NCBI GenBank assembly: GCA_034509735.1
Contig: JACGWO010000012.1
Coordinates: 27,991,188-28,055,187, forward strand
Length of the DNA: 64,000 bases
Source: Sesamum alatum
Lineage: Eukaryota; Streptophyta; Magnoliopsida; Lamiales; Pedaliaceae
Direction: 5' to 3'
Part shown: positions 47,397 to 60,040 of the stretch, one piece after another
How the letters are laid out: each line of letters opens with the position of its first letter
How positions within the stretch are numbered: the stretch's first letter is position 1
The notes under the pieces: generated by a model
What the model was told of the DNA's origin: nothing
Seen by the model: only the letters and a program-made list of their open reading frames with translations
The model's database searches: none
Made by a program: the position numbers and the translations under genes

Positions 47397-49549
47397 ACTC
47401 GGACGTCATCAATGACAACATTAATTACCTAAAAATATTTAATTTATTGGGAACAGAAAATATGCAAGTGCCAATAATATTTCTAATTGTTGTATTCCTT
47501 ACATTAATTTTGTACGGATTAGTACTGTATTTATACCTTATTATTAAGAGGGACTAGCAATTTCGTGTCTCCCAATTTCGATCTGCAATTTAATATTTAA
47601 TTTAATTTAATAATTTATTTATTAACTTTTCACTCTTCCATTATCTTTGATAGTTATTTTTTATATTTTTTCATGCATTTTCATTCTATAATATTATATA
47701 TTTTTTATTTATATATTAAATAATAATTATTTTATTTAAAATAATTTTAAAAAATTATACGCACAAGTCATGTGTGCACAAAATTACTAGCATATATACT
47801 AAGTCCCTCCATGTCAACTTCACTGTGTATTGACTTTTCAAAAAAAAAAAAATAATAATGAAATAATTAAGTAATGGGATTAGGGTCCATTTGTGGGTAA
47901 TGAAACATGTATAGCAAATCCGTGTGAAAAAGGTATGTGTATTTGTTGCGTCCAAGTTGGAAAGAAAAAGTTAAGAGGTGTTAGAAGGGAAGCAATCAGC
48001 CATGTGCCTACGCATCATCTCTTTGATCATTAATTCTTTCTTTCTTTCTTTGCCCACAACATACAAACTAATTTTATTTAATTAATGCCTCACAACTAAT
48101 CCCTCCCATAAATTAATTCATCCCCTCCAACTTTCCTTCCTCTTCAAATCAGCTACACATGCCCCTTCTTTTTTTTTTTTTTTAAAAAAAGTTGTTGAAC
48201 GAGGAAATTAAACTAATTTTAATCAATGGGTCACAACTAAACCGTGTTTTTGTTTATAATTTATTGGATTTGTTAGTTAAATGTTTCTAATGAAGATCAA
48301 TGGGAACACACATATGATGACGTCGGGTAATGTTTGGGTCAATTCTTGAATAAAAAAAAAAAAGATATTCCATGAAATCAAGTTTAATTACAACCAGAAA
48401 TTAATATAGTAGTTATTCCGGTTTTGAATAGTTCTAGAACAGATTGAAAATTGGGTTGTTTAAAACCCGACCAAGAAGGAAGAGTAGTTAGAAGTGATGG
48501 GTTGATTGTGGAGTGAAAAAGTATGTGGTGCGTAAATCACAAATCGACAAAACAGGTACAGTGCATGAGGGATGAGGCCTTCCACACTTTATAAATTCCT
48601 CCACTCCTACGTACATATTACCATACGTACATTCATAAAATAAATTGTTTTCCAACATCAGAAAAAAAAAAAAAACAATAATTATTACACATAAGAAATA
48701 TATAGTAGTAAAATATTCTTTACTTGATTAAATTGTTTTTATTTAAATTTCTGAAAATAAAAACCTGCATGTAATGTAAGTCATGGGAAGAGACGGGTTT
48801 ATTTTATTTTAATTTATTTATGAATATATGAAAATAATATTGAAAAAGGCAAAACGAGAATGGATAGAGTCGCTAGATACTTTCGATGAATCTGATAAAG
48901 TTAGCAGCTTTAGGTACCATGAATTTTTATCGTTGTGGAAAAAGGAACCGCATTAATTTCACTACTTCAATTAACACAATCCCTCTCTTCCCCACACGCT
49001 AACCCTACGACTACCAGTACGTACCCTTATCTCCAATTTTATTAATATTTTTCTCTTTTTTTTTTTCTTTATATATGATTAAAAGACAAGTGCAGAACAA
49101 CCTCACATAACATTCTCATAAATGTTAAAAGAAATTAAATTAACGACATGCAGAAATATAATACATTGCGAATTTAGTGTTGAAAACAATGCATGAAATA
49201 TATATACATAGATAATTATGATTGAAAATGAAATAAAGTGTGCTAGAATATTAATTAAACCAATCTATAATTGAGGAAAAACAAAAGGTAAGTACATGAA
49301 GTACCACTTGCGCAGATATATATATGTAACAATTTATTAGCGTAGCAAGAGGGACATGGGCCAAGTAGCTAGAACTCATTTAAAGTCAACAAAAAACACT
49401 TGAAAACAACTTCCAACTATCACTACAAAATACTATAATATAAATATATATATGTTTATTATATTTTTTTATATGTATATAAACATATTGGACATAAGGG
49501 ATTTTTTTTTTTTTTAATTTCTTTTTCTTGAGTCGACCCCTTTTAATAA
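47397..49549. other. Intergenic DNA, no gene seen
   Basis: AT-rich spacer downstream of the minus-strand zinc-finger gene. The short frame at 47755-47955 shows no motif. Confidence 0.5.
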
Positions 49550-50240
49550 TCAGCACATTACATCCTTGAGAAGCTTGTACCTGCGGGTAGTGGGGCGGGG
49601 GGAAGGGGTTTTCCCGGTGGCTTTCTCAGCGGCGGAGGTGCCCTCTTCGCGGTGGTGCTGCTTGATCTTGTCGCCGGAGTAGGCTGATCTCACTTCATTT
49701 GCATGCGTGGACCTATTATTCCTGGAAGAAATCCCATGCCTGGATGACGAATTTCTCTCCTCGCATTGGCACCAATCGCACACCTGAATAGGCTCTGCGT
49801 GTTCACTGTAGTAGTTGCTGCAGTACCTGCCGGAATTACAAACCATACTCAGAAAATAATATTATATATATATATTCATCAGGTAGTCAATAATCATCAT
49901 TACTTCAAAATTAAACTCAATTAAATTACACGGGCAGGCGCCTGATTAAAATAAATAGTGGTTTTTGAAAAGCATGAGATAATAATGATCATGAAATTCA
50001 ATCATGGGATACTTGAAAATAACCATGATCATCAATATCAGAAATAAGCATGGTGCCAACAACACACTCACACGTACGGGTGTGAGTGTGTGTAGAGGGG
50101 GTTGGGGTGGAGAGAGAGGGGAGGGGGGGGGGGGGTGCATACGAGTGCTGGAAGCGGTTGCGGCACTTGGAGCAGCGGAAGAGTTTGTCGGGGAAGCCCA
50201 CATCGCCACACATACAACACACAGTCTGGAGATCCACCAT
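49550..50240 (-). CDS. Small PHD-type zinc-finger protein (124 residues)
   Basis: Two minus-strand exons, 50240-50143 and 49826-49550 (TGA), join in phase (TC + G) to give 124 residues. The protein starts MVDLQTVCCMCGDVGFPDKL. C8/C11, C23/C26, H32/C35 and C49/C52 fit the C4HC3 pattern of a PHD finger, ending VCDWCQCEER. The rest is basic and polar, with SAYSGDKIKQ, and closes with the conserved RRYKLLKDVMC. I recall this small plant-specific family only as PHD or RING/FYVE/PHD-type zinc-finger proteins; its molecular role is unknown to me. Intron 1 splits the finger and carries a G/C run close to the donor. A chromatin role is possible, but the short finger with no other domain leaves it open. 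Confidence 0.85.
50113..50135. repeat. G-rich run (C run on coding strand) in PHD gene intron 1
   Basis: GAGGGGGGGG followed by further G, interrupted once near the start, within about 10-30 bases of the intron donor. Its length is likely to be unstable. Another G-rich run follows at about 50513-50530. Confidence 0.85.
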
Positions 50241-50440
50241 TTTTGTCTTTCTTCTACCACTCTTTTTGGGTTAAAACACGACTACTCCACAAAAAATTAA
50301 GAACCGCAGCCAAGACTTTTGCAGAAGAGAAGGAGAAGAAATTAGAAGAGAACTCACACACACACACACAGAAACGCAGAGAAAAAGACGTAAAAGGAAG
50401 AAACAGTAGTGGTGATTTGAGGTCGGTGTGCGCATCTCTC

Positions 50441-50450
50441 ATTTATATAT
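50441..50450 (-). promoter_or_regulatory. TATA box of the PHD-type gene
   Basis: ATATATAAAT on the minus strand, about 200 bases before the ATG at 50240. The presumed leader contains a TG/CA tract (50356-50370). Confidence 0.5.
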
Positions 50451-50879
50451 GCACAAAATATTTCCACATATAATATTAATAATAATAATATAAATATATT
50501 ATAATGTATATTTGGGGGGGTGGTGGGGGGGTTTGAGGGGATAGAGATACAGGTAGACCACAGGTTGCTTGCAGTCGTTTTCAGTTGGAGAGAAATTTGT
50601 GAACCTTAATATAAATGTTGAAAATGACAGCTTTATCCCTAGTTTGCTTCATTTCTCATCTCTTTATTTATTACTTTATATTATTATTGGGTTTTAAGAC
50701 AGTCTCTGTGTCTCACCCTTTACCCTCCTATTCAGGAGCGTGCCATACAATTTGTTTTCTTTCTAAGAAAGAAGGAGACAGCTACTGCAAACTAATTATT
50801 AATCTTTGTACAACTAACATTATAATTTATATTAAAATTGACAAAATACATCATTAACTTGAAGGGTATATCAAACGGA

Positions 50880-51726
50880 GGATAAATCTCATTTTTGGTC
50901 TCATATATTAGCCTCAGTTTAATTTTAATCTCAATCATTATAAAAATCTCAATTTTAGAATAATATCTTTTGTATTGTCTCAATTTTGGTCCCAACATCA
51001 GAAATTGATGGAAAATATTAACTTCGTTAAATTGAGGCACGTGCCCCTCACATGTTTTGTATACCTTGCGTATTTGAAACAAATATATACATGTAATGAC
51101 AGAAAAGGCTGGGAAATTTCAAATTAGGGTTCATACACGATTTTTTTTCTTTCTTCTTCACCCAAATTTCGCTTCAATTTCTGGAAAAAAATGGAGTCAA
51201 CAAGCGATCTGACTTCCATCCAAAATTGAAGTCAACATGTATGAACATTAAAATACACGAATTCTCCTCTTTTTTTTTTTTTTCAAATTTCAGCAAACAT
51301 CAACAACTTTTTCGAAATAAAAAAAAGGAATAAATTACGGTTAATTGGGTGGGGGGAATCATTGAACTTTGGGTCTCGAAGGCTCATCCTTCTAGCAAAA
51401 ATCTGTTGTTCTTTCACTTCTTCGATGAGAGATTCGAAAAAGAAAAAAGGACTTACAAAGGTTTTTTCGCAGAGGAAAGGCTAGGGATTTTAGGAAGAAA
51501 TTAAGGTTAGAATTCTGTTATTTTGCCCCATATACGCAAAGTATACGAAACATGTAAGGGGCACGTGCCTCGATTTAACGGAAGTTAACATTTTCCGTTA
51601 ATTTCTAATGTTGGGACCAAAATTGAGACAACTCAAAATATATTATTCTGAAATTGAGATTTTTATAAGGATTGGGACCAAAATTGAATTGGGACTGATA
51701 TATGGAACCAAAACTGAAATTTAACC
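50880..51726. mobile_element. Mutator-type non-autonomous element (847 bp)
   Basis: Inverted repeats of about 190 bp: left GGATAAATCTCATTTTTGG ... GAGGCACGTGCCCCTCACAT, right GGGGCACGTGCCTCGATTTA ... GAAATTTAACC. Flanks TCAAACGGA (50871-50879) and TCAAACAGA (51727-51735) form a 9-bp TSD with one mismatch. The interior has CT-rich and ordinary sequence (TTAGGGTTCATACACG) but no coding region. Confidence 0.85.
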
Positions 51727-51735
51727 TCAAACAGA

Positions 51736-54656
51736 CAATAGATTATAAATTATAATAAAAGTAAATAAAAACACATGGTACAAATCGAACTCAAGTTGTT
51801 TTTTTTCTTTTAATTAAGAGTTTTGGGCTCACAACTTTATTATAAGGAGAATGCCTTATTTATTAAGGTTGGAGCTCATGAAATTGAAATTTGCGGAAGG
51901 AATTCTTAATTAATATGAGACATTCAAATTGAACTTAAGAATAATACGTTATCCTTCAACGACTATACATGCTCTTATGAAAATCATATCAATGTTATTA
52001 CATCAATGCATGAGAAACTTGACCAAATTCCATGCAATTATATGGATGTTTGGTTATCGAGAAATCAATTATGCTTTGCAAAAGTCAGCTTCTACCCAAT
52101 CTCCATTTTCGATTTGACTTTTCTTTATTGCTTTTGGCTTGTTCTAAGTTTGCATCTTGCAAATTAATGATGATTTAATTTAGAGGTTAAGGTTGAGATC
52201 CAATAACTTTGGTGGAATTCAGACCCAATAACTAAAAATTTCTGAGGTCTCAATTTTCATGCTAAGTCAAAATCCATGGGGTCAGATGACATTTACTCAT
52301 AATTGAAGGTGTAAATTGTAAAATACACACCATCATCTGTGGTAAACGCGCTACAGGTGAGAGTGTGCTTCCGCAATCTGTTGTTCCCCGAGAAGTGAAG
52401 TGGTGGTGAAAAGGTAAAAGTGAAATGTCCTCAAAAGGAAAACCCGTCAACTTCGTATCTTTAGTGGTCATCACATTGTTGGGACGTATTTGTCATTTAA
52501 CCATTTTTGGAGGGGGTATACAACAATTTTATGAATCTCGTCTCACTTAAAACCTTTTAAGAAAAGTCGACAGCACCATCATTACGATTAAAAAAAGAAG
52601 TGGGCTTTTTCCGGTAATTCGATAAGAAATGTGCCTGAAACGTAAATACCGTGAACTTTGAATCATCTCGCCATTATTTTTATTAGACTCACTTTAGTAC
52701 TCCACAATTGTGATTTGGGCATCTAAATTTATTAAATAATTGTTGACTTTAACTATAAATTCCAACAATTTCAAGTACGAAGTTATTGGATTTTCTTTTT
52801 TTGATTTTTTAATAATTTCAATGTCAAAATAGTGAATTAATCATTATGCACACTATTATTATGCTTTTATGAGATCATGAAAGATTTGATCTCATATATA
52901 GGAGGATAAGCATCTTTGTACCATGAGGATGGTAGGGTTCCTTATTTCACTAAAATATTATTTCCAATCTTGAAATTATTTTATAAAATAAAATTAAATA
53001 TTCTCCAAAAACATTATATAAAAGTTGACCCTATAATTTTCCCACTTTTCAATTTTGTAAACAATTGATCGTACATGGCATTTTCCCACTTTATGGTTAT
53101 AGAGTTCAAATCTCGACATTGAAATTTGGTCATATTTTTTTAATAATGAGCGGTGAACTATTAAATTTGAAAATACAACATCTCTAGATCTATCAATATC
53201 ATATTATACCGGCAATCAAAAGTAAATAATTCTATAAATTAAATAACTCCTCACAGTCGTAGTACTCAAACTCATAATCTCTTAGTTGTAGGACCTCAAC
53301 CTCACAATTCGGGCAAGAGATCATCGGTGAAATTTTGTCATATTAGTTATGACTTTATAATTAAGATAGGAAGGTCCAAATAAATACTAAGATTTAAAAA
53401 GTAAATATGAAAAAAGATTTAAGCCCAAATTGGGATTTTGTTTCTTATGTGGAAAATTGCTATTGAGTACGGAAATAAATTAGAGTGCTACATATAAATG
53501 TAATTGAATTTTATTAATATATATACATTTATAGAAATGGGTAGGCGATAAGCATGAAATTGGGCCCACAAACTTCATGTAGTTTTGGTTTTGTGGGTGT
53601 CACTATTTATTCATGGATTTTCTTTATTAAAAAAATTCAAATATAAAGAGAAAAAGCATCTCTTGGGCTTTGAGTTACATTTTGGTCCTCTTAATATATA
53701 TGCGAAAGACAAGAAAAAAAAAAAAAAAAGGGTTATTTACTTACGGTCTTGTTGGAACGCACTTTCTCTGTAATATTTTCTATTTTTATGAACTTTATTT
53801 CATTAAAATAAAGTGAAATTTTGAATTATTTAAGATAAGGATTTTCTCGTTTCATAATGCAAGTAAAAATCTTTTTATTTTTTTTTTCTTTTTTCGGAGA
53901 ATGGTCTTAGAGTTAGTTTGATTAAGGTAAAAGTAAATTTATGAAAAAATAAACATATAAAAGTTTATATTTGATTTAAGATAAAAAGTGGAAGGAAAAT
54001 AAAAACATCATGCAGATGAATATAAGTATGAATATCAAAAGATAAAAAACACCATCTTCTTAATTTTATTTATGATATTATTCATTACAAAATTAAAGAA
54101 AATAATTGTTTAAATTAACACGACTTTTCCCCATCCGCTCCATTTTTATTGTACTAGTCGTCGTTGCACGCGGTCCTCGCGAGCATATAAAAAGAACTGT
54201 GTGAGATGTACAGAAAAAAAATTGTGAAGGAATGAAAAAAAAAAAAAAAAAGTTAGTAAGAAGAAAGAAATATGAAGTGATGTGAGAGAAACGTGGAGTA
54301 GTAGGTTGAGAGAAAAAATAATAAAATTACTTTTCTGACCAATAGCTTTTTTAAGGACAGAATATGATTGAAGGGTAAATTTGGGCATTCAAAAGTTGGT
54401 ACGCCAAAAGATTTGCTTTTATAATAGTATAGATATTTATACTAAAATAAAAAAGAAAGTTACTCCTCACCTAATTTGTAACACCGTAGTACCAAATTGT
54501 AAAATACTTATTCTGTCATTAAATATTTGTATTAATATAATTACTTATTTATTTCAAATGATTCATATCATCTTTTTAACTGCCACTATACTATTATATT
54601 TATCCCCATTTCACCTTTGTTAATCACTTTAGTTGATTTTAATCATATATTTATAA
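51736..54656. other. Intergenic DNA, no gene seen
   Basis: About 2.9 kb of AT-rich spacer. A GC-richer stretch at 52320-52500 has no recognised frame. At 53255-53330 weak SINE-like words occur (ACTCAAACTCATAATCTC, GGACCTCAACC). An A run of 17 is at about 53714-53730. Confidence 0.5.
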
Positions 54657-54665
54657 TTATTTTTA

Positions 54666-55103
54666 GGGTGAATTACAATGAAATCCCCTGAAATTTGACA
54701 TAATTACGAATACTTCCTTATTATTTTAAAATTTTCAAATACCTCCGATGTTTGTAATTTTAGCCAAGGGCCTGAAATAGTCAATTTTGCCCTTGATTTT
54801 TTTAAAAAAAATTATAGAAAAATTAGCCAAAGCAAATTACATTAATTATTGCTCAATGCTCATTTGTGTAAAAAACGTAAGAAACATTCCTATCGCCTTT
54901 TTGTCCAAAAAAACTTAGAAAATTTTAAAAATAAGTCAATTTGCATAAGGGCATTTTGGTCAGTTCACTCACAAAATGAATGGAAATGAGTTATTTGTTA
55001 GACGGTTACAAACCTCAAAGTGGTATTCTTTTTTAGTTTTTAAAACAACGAGGGGATCTTCGTAATTATACAAAATCTCAGAAAAAACTATTATAATTAA
55101 CCC
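54666..55103 (-). mobile_element. Mutator-type MITE, copy B (438 bp)
   Basis: Perfect 9-bp TSD TTATTTTTA (54657-54665 and 55104-55112) and ends GGGTGAATTACAATG / TATTATAATTAACCC. It shares terminal and internal sequence with copy A at 12205-12641 in reverse orientation, for example AAGGGCATTTTGGTCAGTTC and GAGTTATTTGTTAGACGGTT. The lengths, 438 and 437, are nearly equal, so they are two copies of one family. Confidence 0.92.
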
Positions 55104-55590
55104 TTATTTTTAAAACTTATATCATATTTATCTGATTATACACACATAAATATTGTATTCCTTGAATAAGAGATTGAAAAAGATACTCAGTCCAGTTATA
55201 AAATAGAAGTCAATAGAGTGAAAAAAATACAAGTAGAGGCGATAGATTCAGAGTAAGAATCCAAACATTATTCTCCATATCTGAGTACAGCCAGTCCTCG
55301 TATATTGTACTCTCAACTCTCAACATCTTTATCTTAGGATTATTATTAAATAATGATTCCGGGGGGGTAGGATTTCAACGATAAATACAATGGATTCTTT
55401 TATTATTTGATAATCTTTTTGGGCATATATTTAAAAATACTTAAGTCCCCTCAAATAACCAATGTCAATCATGGACTCATACCATATATATCATATCTTG
55501 TACATTTTTACATTAATGATGAATTAAAATTCATTCGACGATAAAAGATAAATTTCACTCGAAAAACAAGTGAAAAATATCCAACAACTT

Positions 55591-55843
55591 TTTTTTTTCC
55601 TTTTGAATTGAAAGGGATGAGCTTTATTAATTGAAGTAAAGTGATTATAATCAGTCATGTCGAAAATCCATATCAAATAAAGACAATTACAATAATTATA
55701 TCAACAATATCACATAAAATAACACCTAACTATTATAGTTCAAATAATACATATACAGTAACAATATCATCCCACGCAGGAATTCGAATCCATAATCTAT
55801 AAAATCATGGGGCCTTAGCCATGCCAATTAAACTAGGCTCGAC
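55591..55843 (-). mobile_element. SINE with A and B boxes and poly(A) tail
   Basis: On the minus strand: A box TAGTTTAATTGGCATGG, B box GGATTCGAATTCC, a body of about 170 bases shared with the SINE at 35069-35315, and an A-rich tail (T run 55588-55600 on the plus strand). Flanks AATATCCAACAACTT (55576-55590) and AATGTCCATCGACTT (55844-55858) agree at 12 of 15 bases, a decayed TSD. Confidence 0.85.
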
Positions 55844-55928
55844 AATGTCCATCGACTTGAGAGGAATTAAATAATTGAAGAAAAGGGAAAATGTGCATGC
55901 ATCGTCATTAATGCACCCCGTGAGGCTT

Positions 55929-56188
55929 TACTAGAAAAAAAATTATTATTTACTACAATTTTAATGACTATGACTAAAAATTATGGTAAATAATTATTTA
56001 TTAATTACAATTAAATAAAAATGATGGAAAAAAATAACTTTTTTGTCATGAAAAATTATTTGCTATGACTAAGATTCATGGTAAGAACATTTGTCATGTT
56101 TTTTATCCATTGTAAATATTTTAACTATTCTCGCAAAATCTCAAATTAAAGGAATTAACTATGGCTAAATGTTATTTTGGTTGTAGTG
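55929..56188. mobile_element. Possible CACTA-like MITE
   Basis: The right end reads TTTTGGTTGTAGTG (complement CACTACAACCAAAA) and the left end TACTAGAAAAAAAA, a one-base variant of CACTA. Both sides carry ATGGTAAAT / TTTAGCCAT-type words. No convincing 3-bp TSD is seen. Confidence 0.33.
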
Positions 56189-57246
56189 TTACAATAAGAA
56201 CAAGATGAGGGGATATAAAAAAATTATTTGAGATTGTGTAACTGTAATATTTCAACCTATTTTGGTCGAGAGGTGATAGACATCTTACTCTCGATCGACC
56301 AAATCAGGGAGCAATGTCAGAACTACAACTAATGTATTTTGATGAAATCAAATAAATACATATCTCAAAATTCAAATCTTTGGACGAATCAAGATTCTTC
56401 CATCCAAATCCGGTCTTGTTGATACCCCCAGCATATAACAATTCAACGATTTTTTTTTTTTTAAATAAATCATTAATTTTCTATTTGAAATATTACTAGT
56501 TTAAAACATCACAAAAAACATAGATTTCTTCATATTATTTGGATGCATCATGGACTTATGGCGACTAATGCTTAATTTGATAACAATTGGTATTAAATTC
56601 TTAATGTGTAACAACCAAATCAAATATATTCATGATCAGATTTAGAGAAAAAAAATAAAATACAAAGCGATCAGTTTTATTTAATTAAAATAGCCACAAC
56701 AAAACTTTCACCCGAACCAATATTTTTATTTTCAATTAATTTATTTTTTTTAAAAAAAAAGTAAAGAATGCGAGATGGGGAGCAAAGAACATGTTGTGGC
56801 ATCTGATTTGTGTTTGGGTTTCCTACAGCCTTGGAATTCACTCTTGCAATAATTAATACACACCATTATTAACCTAATTAAATTTGGGAGTAAACTTTAA
56901 TTTTAGGAGTATATGGATTTGTTTTCTGTTTGTCTTTTATTTTTACTACAAAACACTAACATAGCGTACCTATCCTATGCAAGTAAGTAGGCAGAAAGTG
57001 GGAATGCCCACGAGTGGGACCCTCTTCCGGACACACTGTCTCTAAATGTAATTCTTTCTTGTTTTTTTTTATTAGAAAATTTAAAATTGCAAATTGTGAC
57101 TTTTCTATTTTTCTTAGGTATTTTGTGGGAGGTTCAACATCAGACACTTGTCGCCCTTCTCAATGTTGATGTTTATAGACTTGTCTCCTAGTTTTTTTTT
57201 TCTTAAATATATATATATATATATATATTATTTAGTATATTATACA
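56189..57246. other. Intergenic DNA, no gene seen
   Basis: AT-rich spacer with a TA run at about 57208-57228. The minus frame at 56956-57147 has no motif. Confidence 0.5.
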
Positions 57247-57251
57247 CTTAT

Positions 57252-57739
57252 TGTTGGAAAATTAGAACCTGAAAGTTGTATCGTATAAAAAGCTACTGCC
57301 CTGGAATCGAAATTTCGGTACGATTGTGGTGCAATCGTTAGAACCGTTTCACTCCCCAAGGTTCACACAGCTACTCTCTAACACGTGCACTCGTTATAGA
57401 GAGTTGGAACAACAGACTAGTATCACTCAGAGAAAAAGAGAGGTGAAATGAAAATATAGATGAGAGGATTCAGATTCAGTGTGTATCAAATGAAGATGAG
57501 AGCCACGCTATTTATAGAAAAGGAGGCCTTGATTCTTCAGCTATTTCAACCACGATTTCCTCAACCAACCTGATAGGATGTATCTGATTTCATTAAATAA
57601 AAAAAAAAAGATATAGGGAAGACTTGATCTCTGATTTTTCTCAATTGAAGAACTTTGTCAAATTATTTTTCAAGTAAAAAATAAAGAGTTTAAAATGTAG
57701 GATTTTATAGCTTACTAGCTATAGTAGTCATTCCTATCA
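57252..57739 (+). mobile_element. Solo LTR (488 bp, Copia-like)
   Basis: Starts TGTTGGAAAATTAGAACC and ends CTATCA, giving 5'-TG...CA-3'. It is flanked by a perfect 5-bp TSD CTTAT (57247-57251 and 57740-57744). A TATTTATAG box at 57509-57517 and AAATAAAAAA near 57594 fit an LTR promoter and polyadenylation region. TGTTGGAA starts and a CTATTTATAG box are common in plant Copia LTRs. No internal retrotransposon sequence or second LTR is adjacent, so it is a solo LTR. Confidence 0.8.
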
Positions 57740-58176
57740 CTTATTAATGTTTAAAAAACACAATCTGTTGCTACATAAATGTGTTAGATTAATGGAATAA
57801 ATGATTGTACGTACGTAATTATGTTTAAGGAAATCACTTTGGATCAGATTTTATGCTGAGAGTCAGATTGGTGAAAAGTACGTATGAGAATGAGATAACT
57901 AAGTATTCTTAAACTGAAAAAAAGAACGGCTGCCCAACTCCCCAAAAAATTATTGGATTCTTGAAATTTACATAAAATATTATTATTGCATGGATTCTTT
58001 TCTTACATTATGGTTACACAACAATTACCTAACCTTCACCCTACTACATAGAATAGCACCAACTCCAAATTAATATGATTTTTTTCTTTTTTTGGGGGGT
58101 GGGGGGGATGAGAATCTGAAAATCCCACTTTGTTGACATAAATTGGAGGATTTCATCTTTCTTTTTCAATATTGAG

Positions 58177-58225
<49 letters not shown>
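58177..58225. repeat. Compound (TA)n(TG)n microsatellite
   Basis: About 10 TA units followed directly by about 14 TG units. Confidence 0.95.
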
Positions 58226-58227
<2 letters not shown>

Positions 58228-59985
58228 CCATTGATTATTTAATTTCCATGTTTGGAGTGGACAGACAAGTAAGAAGAGATTTTTGTGCAATGTGCTCCCT
58301 ACAAGCACAGTCATTGTCAATCAAATCTTGACAAGAACATATTCATGGTTGAGCATATTTACAGGTCTGTGTTGTACTCTTGTCTAATTAGTTAGTCTAA
58401 TTATTTTATGAAGTGTTATTGGATTCATGGATTTCAATCAAATAATATTAAAACAAGTTACATTGACAACCCTCAAGGAATATATTTATAATTTTACAAA
58501 GCATATAGGGTGTTGTAATTAAATTTAATTTCGGTGATCTGTCGATATAATTTACCTTATTCTCTATCATATTTTATTATTTTTTTTCACTAATTGTTTT
58601 GAGCACAAGCTGAACTTGAAAACTTATGGAACAATTTTATTATTATTATTATTTTTTTTTGGGTTCAAATTCAACTTGCTAAGTTTAAGGAATGGAGTTC
58701 AAACGAATTCTTAACAATCAATTCCAATCGAGCATCGAACAACTTTGATTTATTTTTCTCCCCTAACTGTAAGCTAACAAATGTTAGAATATTTTCGAAA
58801 ACATTTCAAAAACACCAAACGGGATGTTTATAATAGCTTTGGGTTTGCAGTGAAAATAAATTGTAAATAAAGTTGCAATTTAGTTGCAGCGAAAGTTGGT
58901 TGCGAGTGTCTGAAAATAAAAATGAAAAATAAAAAAAATGAAATTGCAAATAAATAATTTAATATTTACAAATTTATTAATATATTGTGAAAATTAATAT
59001 AAATCTACTTATAATTTTTGACTTAAATCAACTTAATTTAGACAGTTAAAAAACAAAAATTGTCGATCAAAACATTATTTTTAACAAAAAGCTGATAAAC
59101 ACTTGTTTTTAGTTGTTGTAATTAAGTACCACTAAAAGAAAAGTTACAAGATCTTAAAAATGTGTGGCATAATCGTAAAAAAGAAAAAGAATGAAATTTT
59201 GACTTAAGTTTACATGTACTTTGCCGACTTTCTTAATACTTAGCAATAAAAGCATACTCAATGCATGTACAATGAATAAATATTATAAATAAATATTATT
59301 TTTACAAGTTAAAATGCATATTATCATAAAAGATAAATTAAATAACATATTTGAATTTGCGACTAGAAAATTGTACTTTAGGGAGATTTTTCAGCAACAT
59401 TTATTTCTTTTATCTTTTCAAAAGCATTTTGAACTTTAAAAAGGAGTAAAACGTTTCATACGTACGAAGATTCTCAAAAGTGAGAGAACAAAAAATTACA
59501 TGATAAAGTAAAAAAATAAGTTAACAGTCCAAAAATATATAAGACATCTCTTCTATAAAGTATATATATATATATATATATATATTTCTTAATAAATTGG
59601 GCATATCAAGGAGTTGCATCTACAGGAGGTTGCAGTATCATGTGACATGGCTAATATTTGAAGTTCATGCGGTTAGTACTCAATACTTACGGACCTTAAA
59701 CCTGCTTCGTGCTCAATTTTTTTTATTAAAGTGGATTTGTAAAAAATCTTGGAGGATCACAAAAAGTACCAATCCTTGACAAGACACTCATCCATTATCT
59801 TCCCAAAAATATTAAATAATGCGCAAAATTGTACTCCCAAAAAATAAAGAAAAGATACACTTTTTTAACTTAGTTCGTCATTTTTATTTTTATTTTTATA
59901 AAAATAATAATTATATAAGCACATCAATATTTCAATAAATTAAGCAAGTCCGATCAATGTATCAATATAAATGGATACTACGAAC

Positions 59986-60040
59986 ATATTCGGTGGGACT
60001 CGAACTTTTTATCTTAACTACTAAACTAAGACATAGTATG
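59986..60040 (-). mobile_element. SINE-like head, second family
   Basis: On the minus strand TTAGTTTAGTAGTTAAGA and a B-box-like GTTCGAGTCCCACCG. It resembles the segment at 45016-45098 and cannot fold as a complete tRNA. Confidence 0.42.

Noticed and set aside
55780..55843. tRNA gene
   Set aside because: A and B boxes are present, but no complete cloverleaf or anticodon arm; it is the head of a SINE.
57280..57540. Host gene promoter on the minus strand (CTATAAATAG)
   Set aside because: The TG...CA ends and CTTAT TSD show it is an LTR; the box functions on the plus strand within it.
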